Below are positions 1-6,900 of a DNA stretch of 37,862 bases, in pieces. This stretch comes from Gammaproteobacteria bacterium (GTDB lineage: Bacteria > Pseudomonadota > Gammaproteobacteria > SZUA-229). The stretch lies in NCBI GenBank assembly GCA_029882355.1, contig JAOUKV010000027.1, positions 1 through 37,862 on the forward strand, given 5' to 3'. The translations under genes were made by a program, and so were the position numbers. The stretch's first letter is position 1. Each line of letters begins with the position of its first letter. The notes under the pieces are model-generated. The model saw only the letters and a program-made list of their open reading frames with translations. It was not told the DNA's origin and did not search any database.

Positions 1-82
1 CTAACGTTCTAGCTAAGAGGCTCGGCGCTTTATGCCGAGTCCTGCCACGTTTTTTGTGGCGAACTTGAGCGCCATGTTAGGG
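1..82 (-). other. attC recombination site 1 (left edge)
   Basis: The plus strand opens with CTAACG (reverse of core GTTAG) and ends with GTTAGGG at 76-82. Between them are two nested inverted repeats, CTCGGC/GCCGAG and GCCAC/GTGGC. This is the attC of the cassette carrying the gene at 112-450. The left core is clipped by the window edge. Confidence 0.85.
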
Positions 83-111
83 GTTTATTAGTAATTTGCA
101 TAATGTACCAT

Positions 112-450
112 TTAAGCAAAGGCAATATATGTGCCATAGCTAAGAGCTAGTAATGATATGACTATATAGACTTTGGTTAATAATGGCCATGCTTTAAAAC
201 CTTCATAATGATTGGCTGCATTCCAGTTAGCAACTGCCATAACGATATTGAAAAGATAAAACAAGACAGGTATGAAAAAAGAAAAAGACATTGCTAAATA
301 GTAACTTTTTTGGTTAAGAGAAATAATGAAAGGAAAATATATCTCAGGATCTAGCAGAATGCCGAACAAAATTGATGGGAAAAACCAAAGTAGCCAAAAT
401 GTTTTAGCTAGCCCATATTTGCCACGAATTAGATTAGCAGTAATTTCCAT
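112..450 (-). CDS. Cassette-encoded small membrane protein
   Basis: About 112 residues with three predicted membrane segments, near residues 15-35, 48-72 and 93-111; a short charged N-terminus precedes the first. I do not recognise the family. The frame stays open upstream to 489, but that extension lies inside the attC. The ATG at 450 is preferred because AGGGGA lies about ten bases upstream. That Shine-Dalgarno sequence is formed by the attC core GTTAGGGG, so the cassette junction supplies the ribosome site. It is the leftmost complete cassette, 463 bp. The function is unknown and it would act in the inner membrane. Confidence 0.75.
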   Translation of the reverse strand: MEITANLIRGKYGLAKTFWLLWFFPSILFGILLDPEIYFPFIISLNQKSYYLAMSFSFFIPVLFYLFNIVMAVANWNAANHYEGFKAWPLLTKVYIVISLLALSYGTYIAFA

Positions 451-462
451 GTGAATTATTCC

Positions 463-546
463 CCTAACGTTTTTAATAAGCGGCGGCACTGGATGTATCC
501 GAAGCCACTCGCTTTATCACCGTCCGGCTTGATTTATTTGTTAGGT
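463..546 (-). other. attC recombination site 2
   Basis: Bounded on the plus strand by CCTAACG and GTTAGGT. The interior differs from the common attC type of this array: the arms are built around CGGCGG and CCGTCCGGC instead of the GGCTCGGC stem. It belongs to the cassette with the gene at 567-992. Confidence 0.8.
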
Positions 547-566
547 TTTTTTGTTTGATATACATA

Positions 567-992
567 CTAAAGCACCCTGTATTGCCTGTAAATTAAATAA
601 GAGCCGATAATAAAAGCAACACCAAGAACAAAACCATATAAATTAGCCTGACCTATAAAATAGAAGTACAGCTGAATTAAACCTAATAGGCCGATACCAA
701 TAGATAATATGCCAAAAAGTAATTTATGACTTTGTTGGCTTGGCGGGGCTGTAGTTTTTAGTTCATGTATTTTTTGTATTAATAAAGGATGGTCAGGATA
801 TTCTTCCTTTAGCGCTTCTTCAAGCCTTTCAATTAACATGTACGCTGGAACAGTGTTAGCAACTATCTGGCGATCTATATCTTTAATAAGCCTTTCTGGC
901 GTTGGTTTATGTCGCAGCCTAATTATAAGAATTACAATTGTATATAAAATGCTAAATATGAATAACGCCCCAACTATAAATGTAACATCCAT
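567..992 (-). CDS. Cassette-encoded membrane protein, 141 aa
   Basis: A predicted N-terminal membrane segment (about residues 4-24) is followed by a charged cytosolic stretch (25-88) rich in Lys and Glu, then two more hydrophobic segments (about 90-110 and 117-136). No known family was recognised. The ATG at 992 lies 13 bases after the attC core, whose AGG is the only Shine-Dalgarno-like element. The cassette is 539 bp. The soluble middle stretch could be a regulatory or interaction domain, but nothing in the sequence fixes a role. Confidence 0.75.
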   Translation of the reverse strand: MDVTFIVGALFIFSILYTIVILIIRLRHKPTPERLIKDIDRQIVANTVPAYMLIERLEEALKEEYPDHPLLIQKIHELKTTAPPSQQSHKLLFGILSIGIGLLGLIQLYFYFIGQANLYGFVLGVAFIIGSYLIYRQYRVL

Positions 993-1002
993 TTTTTATA
1001 AC

Positions 1003-1066
1003 CTAACGTTTGAGTTGTGGGGCGGCGTAGCGAAGCGGAGCGTCCCACACGAACGATTTGTTATGA
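1003..1066 (-). other. attC recombination site 3 (short form)
   Basis: Bounded by CTAACGTTTGAG and GTTATGA on the plus strand, about 64 bp. The centre (GGCGTAGCGAAGCGGAGCG) forms a compact hairpin and GTGGGGC/GTCCCAC adds the outer stem. It is shorter than sites 4 and 6 but has the same TAACAAATCG-type outer end on the minus strand. Confidence 0.8.
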
Positions 1067-1075
1067 GTCATCGCC

Positions 1076-1360
1076 TTAGTCATCTATCCGCTCTCCAGTT
1101 GGCTTACCATCTCTGCCTATAACCATACCATCTTGAGTTACTACCACAAATGGCTCATCTCCCGCGTATATTCGTACGCAGTCGCCGCGGTTTTCTGGAT
1201 TAGTCCATGCCCAACCTTGGTTTTGTGGCAAGGCTGTTCCAATCCAGTTATTAGGCACATTTGGCGGCCTTACTTTGCCTGTGAGTAAAGGTGTATATTG
1301 ATTTGTGTTGTTGCCAAATAATTTTGAAATTATGCTCTTAATCATTTCCTTTGAACTCAT
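1076..1360 (-). CDS. Cassette-encoded small soluble protein, 94 aa
   Basis: There is no signal peptide or membrane span. The N-terminal 30 residues are basic and hydrophobic. The rest is rich in Pro, Gly, Asn and Trp, with a WTNPENRGDCVRIY stretch followed by VVTQDGMVIGRDGKP. This Asn-Pro / Val-Arg-Ile-Tyr / Asp-Gly layout reminds me of the small C-terminal modules of polymorphic toxins, but it is a weak resemblance and no catalytic residues can be assigned. The ATG at 1360 is part of the attC core (GTTATG), with no Shine-Dalgarno ahead. A second Met at codon 6 follows AAAGGA too closely to be clearly better. The cassette is 356 bp. Confidence 0.65.
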   Translation of the reverse strand: MSSKEMIKSIISKLFGNNTNQYTPLLTGKVRPPNVPNNWIGTALPQNQGWAWTNPENRGDCVRIYAGDEPFVVVTQDGMVIGRDGKPTGERIDD

Positions 1361-1446
1361 AACGTTTGAAATAAGGGGCTCGGCGCTTTATGCCGAGTCC
1401 CAGCCCACAGGTTGTTTTGTGGGCGAACTTGATTGATTTGTTAGGT
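1358..1446 (-). other. attC recombination site 4
   Basis: Bounded by CATAACG and GTTAGGT. Two stems are visible: CTCGGC (1379-1384) with GCCGAG (1392-1397), and GCCCACA with TGTGGGC. It is nearly the same as site 6 outside the stem tips. The start codon of the gene at 1076-1360 is embedded in its core. Confidence 0.88.
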
Positions 1447-1461
1447 TTGTTTTTCATTTTG

Positions 1462-1893
1462 TTAAGAAGCGCTATCTTTTTTAAAGATACGTTTACAGTA
1501 TAAATAGCTACCAAATGAACAAAACAGAGGTGGGGTTAAAGCTCCTATAAATGTAAATATATAGTCGTGCATAAGTGGGTGATTAGGCATAAGAAAAAAT
1601 ACGGGCACATAAAAGGTGGCTTCTAATGCCAACCAAACAACACCTATAGACATTGAAATACTTATTGATTTTTCAAAATCTTTCATTTGCCATGACATAA
1701 TATAGCCTGCTAATGAAAACGAAATAATATAAATTGATAAAAGCATTAGATAAGGTATAGGCCCTTCATCATATGAAGTATTTTCAGGATCTATAAATGG
1801 AAAATATATTTGATTGAAAGATAAGCGAGTAATTTCACTTGTAAGTAAAATTAGTAATGCCCATGTAATTATTGTAATGATGGTTTTTTTCAT
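1462..1893 (-). CDS. Cassette-encoded four-span membrane protein
   Basis: 143 residues. A short basic N-terminus (MKK) leads into a hydrophobic segment near residues 4-22, then three more near 45-65, 76-98 and 108-130, and a basic C-terminus (CKRIFKK). No family was recognised. The frame is open to 1923, but residues before the ATG at 1893 are attC sequence, so 1893 is chosen. The only upstream ribosome-site element is the AGG of the attC core, a few bases away, so translation may be weak. The cassette is 539 bp. Confidence 0.75.
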   Translation of the reverse strand: MKKTIITIITWALLILLTSEITRLSFNQIYFPFIDPENTSYDEGPIPYLMLLSIYIISFSLAGYIMSWQMKDFEKSISISMSIGVVWLALEATFYVPVFFLMPNHPLMHDYIFTFIGALTPPLFCSFGSYLYCKRIFKKDSAS

Positions 1894-1896
1894 AAA

Positions 1897-1982
1897 CCTA
1901 ACGTTTGAGGTAAGCAGCGGCATGATTATATTTCAGGAAACACATATTTGGTTAGACCGTCTGCTTGACTGATTTGTTAAGC
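1897..1982 (-). other. attC recombination site 5
   Basis: Bounded by CCTAACG and GTTAAGC. The outer arms AAGCAGCGG and CCGTCTGCTT pair imperfectly. The centre is AT-rich and unlike the other attC sites here, which suggests a cassette of different origin. Confidence 0.75.
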
Positions 1983-1985
1983 ATT

Positions 1986-2771
1986 TTAATACTTATTTAT
2001 TGTCAGATGTTTATTGCAGTGCTCTGATGCTCCAGTGAGGTCGGGGAAAAGTGTTGAATGATTTATATTCATACGATTTAAATAACGTAGACAATCTTGA
2101 ATACCTGTAGATGGCAAAGATATCTTTATTAGAGAATAACCAATTTTTTCATCATCATATTCTCTAACCCAAGTTTCTAAATCAATATTATTCGGTCCTC
2201 TAGTAAATAGCCCACGCTGACTAACTAGCCGGCTGTTTTCATCACTTTGTGGGCGTACAATCTTAACTGTTGGCTTAAGATTGTTTACAAGTTCGATTTC
2301 ATCATCATCGTTAATAATGTCATTTAAATACCCAATTGAATCTTGTGAAAGAGCGAAAACTGTCAGGTTTCTTGATTTGGATTTATGTGCTTCCGATGCT
2401 GCAAAATAAAGAGCTACAAATGGTGATTCTGTCCAATCTAATAACGGAGTATGTAGACCATGATGCTGCCCCAAAGCCCACCAGTCATTCGCGGAATTCA
2501 TTCCCGGTGGATTAGAGCCTCTTCTTCCTCTTGTTTCGTATCTAAAGGCATTTAAGTGTGCCTCTCTTTTCGGCGACTCTGGCCTCTTAATTATCCGATC
2601 TAATGTTGGTTCCAATTTCCACTTGATTTCAGAGTGACCTCTAAATATGTAAGTTGTGTAATCAAGTAATATTTGATTTATGAAATCAGAGAAATATTTC
2701 CATGAAGTTAATTTAAATTCGATGACACCATTTTGTACTTTTCCCTTAGTCCATCTTGGTGTTCTTGGCAT
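1986..2771 (-). CDS. FRG-domain protein in a cassette
   Basis: 261 residues, soluble. The FRG domain is clear: YIFRGHSEIKWKLEPTLDR (about residues 41-59) and the second conserved block WWALGQHHGLHTPLLDW with SPFVALYFAA (about 97-130). FRG is named for its Phe-Arg-Gly motif; its biochemical role is not settled, and such genes often travel on islands and integrons. Arg, His and Asp residues of the two blocks would be the candidate active or binding site. The ATG at 2771 has GGAG about nine bases upstream, giving this cassette its own ribosome site rather than a borrowed attC one. At 907 bp it is the longest cassette. A defence role is possible but is inference. Confidence 0.88.
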   Translation of the reverse strand: MPRTPRWTKGKVQNGVIEFKLTSWKYFSDFINQILLDYTTYIFRGHSEIKWKLEPTLDRIIKRPESPKREAHLNAFRYETRGRRGSNPPGMNSANDWWALGQHHGLHTPLLDWTESPFVALYFAASEAHKSKSRNLTVFALSQDSIGYLNDIINDDDEIELVNNLKPTVKIVRPQSDENSRLVSQRGLFTRGPNNIDLETWVREYDDEKIGYSLIKISLPSTGIQDCLRYLNRMNINHSTLFPDLTGASEHCNKHLTINKY

Positions 2772-2803
2772 AATTATTTACTCCGAATGAGGTGATTTAA
2801 CTG

Positions 2804-2892
2804 CTTAACGTTTGAAATAAGGGGCTAGGCGGGTTTTATCGCCTAGTCCCAGCCCACGCCTTTTGTGGGCGAACTTGATTGATTTGTTAGCC
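2804..2892 (-). other. attC recombination site 6
   Basis: Bounded by CTTAACG and GTTAGCC. Stems are CTAGGCG (2825-2831) with CGCCTAG (2840-2846), and GCCCAC with GTGGGC. Relative to site 4 the first stem carries paired changes (C to A opposite G to T), so pairing is preserved. The stop codon of the gene at 2887-3210 lies in its GGCTAAC end. Confidence 0.88.
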
Positions 2893-3210
2893 ACTATACG
2901 GCTTCCACCAGATGTCTTTTATACCATATAAAGATGACAAAAGAGGAGGACTGAGAACAAGACCCGCTTCCCATCCGCCAATACCAGTAACAGCTCCCCA
3001 AAATATTCCAGTTACTATTACAAAAGTTTGTTTCTTAGAAAAGGAATTAGTGCGGACTTTCAAAGCGGCATAGCCAAACGAAAAATATAATAAAGAGAAT
3101 ATAACAGCCACTACGATAAAAGCAGTATTTGATGCATAGTCAGTAAAAGATAACGAGAGAAATATGACTCCATAAGTTAAGTACAATATTGCTCCTATTG
3201 TTAAAGCCAT
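2887..3210 (-). CDS. Cassette-encoded membrane protein, 107 aa
   Basis: Three predicted membrane segments at about residues 3-22, 28-50 and 62-82, with a basic loop (KVRTNSFSKKQ) between the second and third, then a short tail ending near KDIWWKPYSG. No family was recognised. The ATG at 3210 has AAGGAA eight bases upstream. The TAA stop is part of the attC outer core, so the reading frame is completed by the recombination site. The cassette is 423 bp and it is the second from the integrase. Confidence 0.75.
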   Translation of the reverse strand: MALTIGAILYLTYGVIFLSLSFTDYASNTAFIVVAVIFSLLYFSFGYAALKVRTNSFSKKQTFVIVTGIFWGAVTGIGGWEAGLVLSPPLLSSLYGIKDIWWKPYSG

Positions 3211-3226
3211 ATTAATTTCCTTGAAG

Positions 3227-3299
3227 GCTAACGATTAAGCTAAGGGGGAAACAAAAGGCGCTAGCCTTTTGTTTGTCCCGCTTAAGCGCCTTGTTATGT
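3227..3299 (-). other. attC recombination site 7
   Basis: Bounded by GGCTAACG and GTTATGT. The arms AAACAAAAGGC and GCCTTTTGTTT pair perfectly around a four-base centre, and TTAAGC/GCTTAA adds an outer stem. It belongs to the cassette nearest the integrase remnant. Confidence 0.85.
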
Positions 3300-3590
3300 G
3301 CTTTTTTCGTAGTTTTCATTAATAAAAGCTGCTATTTCTTTTACTAGTTGTTCAGATTTAGTGTTTTTTGCATTTACTATATAGCCTGACCAATTATCCC
3401 ACTCTAGCCCTACAACTGAATCACCCGATTTATAATCTTGAAATATTTCATCCAGTCCTTCAGTTAATTTATTGTCAGGCACCAACTTAAAATGGCTTAC
3501 TACGGCTTTTGTTATTTTTGAATATGAGCGTGATTCAATTCTATCAAAGTCGAACGTAAGTCGATTACTAGCATCTCTGTGTTCGTTCAC
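3294..3590 (-). CDS. First-cassette small soluble protein, 98 aa
   Basis: Acidic, soluble, no signal or membrane segment. The composition and alternating pattern suggest a small alpha/beta fold; GLEWDNWSGYIV (about residues 60-71) is a distinctive aromatic patch. I do not recognise the family. Translation begins at GTG (3588-3590), supported by AAGGAA about five bases upstream. The TAA stop is part of attC site 7. This cassette (380 bp) lies next to the candidate attI, where the promoter of an integron normally drives expression, so it would be the best expressed and, in an active integron, the newest arrival. Confidence 0.72.
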   Translation of the reverse strand: MNEHRDASNRLTFDFDRIESRSYSKITKAVVSHFKLVPDNKLTEGLDEIFQDYKSGDSVVGLEWDNWSGYIVNAKNTKSEQLVKEIAAFINENYEKST

Positions 3591-3607
3591 GCTAATTCCT
3601 TTTTCAC

Positions 3608-3700
3608 ATAACAGTGTATTAGACAGAAGACCGGTTTTTCGGGGATAGGTAGATTTCTGTCTATCCCTTGACGATTTACTGCCTTGTTTAAATTATTAAC
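3608..3700 (-). other. Candidate attI region
   Basis: ATAAC at 3608-3612 is the reverse of a GTTAT core and marks the junction with the first cassette. To its right lie two overlapping inverted repeats: AGACAGAA (3621-3628) with TTCTGTCT (3655-3662), and GGGATAG (3642-3648) with CTATCCC (3661-3667). The position between first cassette and integrase start is where attI belongs. I found no clear leftward Pc promoter and no LexA box here. Confidence 0.6.
3668..3696 (+). promoter_or_regulatory. Candidate integrase promoter
   Basis: TTGACG (3668-3673) and AATTAT (3691-3696) are separated by 17 bases, 49 bases before the integrase start codon. The -35 element directly follows the CTATCCC arm of the inverted repeat in the attI candidate. 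Confidence 0.45.
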
Positions 3701-3744
3701 TTGTTTTACAGGAAATAATTACTTCATACAAGGAATTAACAATT

Positions 3745-3969
3745 ATGGATGATGCAATTGCCCGTTACTGGGACAAATACATAGCAAAAACAGTCGATTA
3801 CGGTGTGCCTGAGAATGTGCGTAAATGGTATGTAAGTCGTGTTGAATCTTGCATTAAAAGCTTCGCAGAGACGCGGTTACAGTTGATTTCTAGTGATGAT
3901 TTGAGTAATTACCTAAAGGGGATAGGCAGAAAGTCGGATTGTCACCCATCCTCAATCCCACTCCAATAA
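3745..3969 (+). pseudogene. intI: Integron integrase, N-terminal remnant
   Basis: The first 63 or so residues match the N-terminal SAM-like core-binding domain of IntI tyrosine recombinases: ARYWDKYI near residue 6, YGVPENVRKWYVSRVE near 19-34, and DDLSNYLKGIGRKSD near 51-65. After GRKS the similarity stops, and the frame enters DNA encoding the end of hrpA on the other strand, closing ten residues later. A full IntI is about 320 residues; the catalytic domain with its Arg, His and Tyr residues is absent. ATG at 3745 has AAGGAA nine bases upstream. A deletion joining intI to the hrpA 3' end near 3930-3944 explains the structure. The gene is not functional as a recombinase. Confidence 0.85.
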
Positions 3970-6900
3970 CTCTTCAGCCTTTTTTCAGAAACAGGATATT
4001 GCGTTTTCAATTCCTGCGCAAACAATGACACACGATATTCTTCCAGCATCCAGCGGTAGTTTTCCAGTTGCTCAGAAACTATATGCTGCTTCTCAAGTGT
4101 GTTGTGTCGTTTTAGGTACGCTTCCCATAAATTAGAAACCTGTAAACGATGCTGGCGGTCGCGGTTAATATCACCCGGTGCTTTTTCCATGCGTTTGTTG
4201 ATGGCGGTTAGATAACGTGGATAGTGCTTGAGATGCTGCTTATCAATTTTGGTTAAAAAGTGATCCGGAAATAAGTAAGCCAGTTGATTTTGTACGTCGG
4301 TGACAATATCGAGTAGAGAGAGTGGTGGGTTTTTCAGGGTTTTCTTTATGACTTTATATTGATCGAGGATGTTTGAAAGTAGCTTGCACCATTCGGTGGC
4401 GGTGTCCATCAAGTCGCCACGTCCCGCTTCGAGTGCTGTTTTAAATTCATCCTGGGTCTTTATTGTGGTTTGCATAAAGCACTGGTCAATGACGACATGG
4501 ATGATGTCGAGTTTCAGTTCATCACAGCGACCAAGGTCGGTGTATTTGAGACACAGTTTCTGGATATCTGGAATATTATTTTTCAGGTGCTTGATCTGTG
4601 CGGGCAGGGCATTGATGAATAATTGTCTCAGGCCTTTTGTTGTTTCTTCTTCAGCCTGTGGTTTTGAATTGAGCAGGCGAACAGAAACTTGTTTGCCTTT
4701 TTTTACCAGTGCAGGGTAGGTATTTAATTTCAGGCCGTGTTGTTTGATCTCGAATGTCTGTCCGAGCAGGTCAATGGCCTCTGCACCGACCTCATCCTGT
4801 TCCACTTCATGGGCGGTTTTTTTTGCGCTCTGGCTTATGTCCTGCGAATCAGGTGTGATCTGGTCGCCACTGTGATTTAAAATATCTCCACCAGCTAGCT
4901 GCTCTTTTAATGCGGGCAGGTCGCGGCCTTCTTCGATGGTTTTTCCCCTGTTATCAATAATTCGAAAATTCATAAACAGATGGCTATCGATGAGTTCTGT
5001 GCGCCAGGCATCGTAAGGTATTTCCACGCCCGTCATTTTTTTAAGCTGTTTGCTCATCGCGGTAGTGAGCGGTGAGTTAGATGTCTCCAGTGCCTCCATG
5101 CAGGCGTCGGCGAAATTGGGCGCGGGCACAAAATTGCGCCGGATGGATTTTGGCAGTGAGCGGATCAGGGCAATTATTTTCTCGCGCAGCATACCGGGCA
5201 CCAGCCATTCGCAATATTGTGCGTTGATGGCCTGTAATGCAGCCAGTGGTGTGATCAGGGTGATGCCATCGCGCTGGTGGTTGAGGTCAAAGTGGTAGTC
5301 GAGCGGGTAGCTGATGCCGTTCATGTTGAGATGGTCAGGGAACTGCTCACTGCTGATGTGGCTGGCATCCTGCTGCATCAGGTTTTCCCTGGTGAGCAGC
5401 AGGCGTTTTAATGCTTCGGGATCATCTTTGCTGCACTGCTTCAGCCAGGTTTCGAACAAAACACCGTTGTGAATATGCTCGGGAATCTGTTCATCGTAAA
5501 ACTTGAACAGGATGACATCATCGACCAGGATATCCTGACGGCGTGATTTGGCTTCGAGTTTTTCTAGCTGTGCGATCAGTTTCTGATTATGAATAAAAAA
5601 TTCAGCTTTGCAGTTGAAGTCCTGTTGCACCAGTGCGGATTGAATAAAAATTTCACGTGATAGTTTGGGGTCGATCTTTCCGAAATTAACGTTCTTATCG
5701 GGATTGATAATCAGGCCATAAAAACTGGTCTGTTCTGAGGCAACCACCTGTGCGGGTTTCTTTTCCCAGTGTGGGTTGCTGTAACTGCGTTTTATTAAAT
5801 GCCCAGCTTTCTGCTCGATCCATTCGGGTTCTATTTTTGCATTGGTACGTGCGTAGACACGGGAGGTCTCAACAATCTCAGCTGCCATGATCCACTTTGG
5901 CGCGCTTTTAAATAAACCTGAGCCCGGGAAAATATGAAACTTTTTATTACGCGCACCCAGATATTCCTTGTTGTCATCCTTTAAACCCAAATTACCGAGC
6001 AGCCCGGTTAACAGGGCGCGATGTATAGCATCGTAGTCGGCCGCATTTTTGTTGTGGCGGATGTTTAATTCCAGCAACATTTTTTTGATTTGCCGGTGCG
6101 TGTCGATCCATTCGCGAATACGCATCCATGACAGGAAGTTTTGTTTGCACCATTTGCGTAGCTGGTTGCTGGAGAGCAGTTTTTTCTGGGCATGAAATTC
6201 ATCCCAGAGATTGAGATAAAAAATGAAATCAGATTTTATATCTTTCCATGGCTGATGTTTCTGGTCGGCGGCCTGTTGTTTCGACATGGGCCGCTCTCTG
6301 GGGTCCTGTGTCGCCAGTGCTGAAATAATGATTAATACTTCATTGAGCGAAGATTCTTTGTCAGCTTCAATCAACATGCGACCCAGTTTGGGATCGATAG
6401 GCAGTCGTGCCAGTTTTTTGCCAATAGCCGTGAGCTGGTGTTTTTTGTTGATGGCGCCCAGTTCGAACAGCAGTTTGTAACCATCGCTGACTAAACGGTC
6501 ATCGGGCGCTTCGACAAAAGGAAAGTCATCGATATGTCCCAGCTGCAGATTTTCCATCTGCAAAATAACCGCCGCCAGATTAGTCCTCTGAATTTCGGGT
6601 GGGGTGAATTCAGCGCGGGCGTTGAAATCAGCCTCATCGTATAGACGAATGCATATGCCTTCTGAAATACGGCCACAACGTCCTTTGCGTTGATTGGCCG
6701 AAGCCTGTGATATTTTCTCAATCGGCAGGCGCTGAATTTTACTGCGCCATGAGTATCGTGAAATGCGTGCCAGTCCGGTATCGATAACGTATTTAATGCC
6801 GGGTACGGTGAGAGATGTCTCTGCCACATTGGTCGCAAGAATAATGCGGCGTTGACTGGAGCCTTTGAAAATCTTGTTTTGTTCACTGGCTGACAGGCGA

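Larger units (their letters stand above)
1..3969 (-). mobile_element. Integron cassette array with truncated integrase
   Basis: Seven attC-like sites on the minus strand separate seven leftward genes. A candidate attI region and a rightward integrase remnant lie at the right end. Using the G/TT cut point of each core site, the cassettes span about 5-467, 468-1006, 1007-1362, 1363-1901, 1902-2808, 2809-3231 and 3232-3611. All genes share one orientation and each has a single attC after its stop, as in true cassette arrays. Several attC sites are close relatives (1-82, 1358-1446, 2804-2892), which is typical of sedentary chromosomal integrons. The integrase is broken, so cassette movement would need an integrase supplied from elsewhere. 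The array probably continues beyond base 1. Confidence 0.9.

Noticed and set aside
838-1122. 94-codon rightward frame across the cassette at 567-992 and attC site 3
   Set aside because: It runs against cassette orientation and through a recombination site, with no ribosome site.
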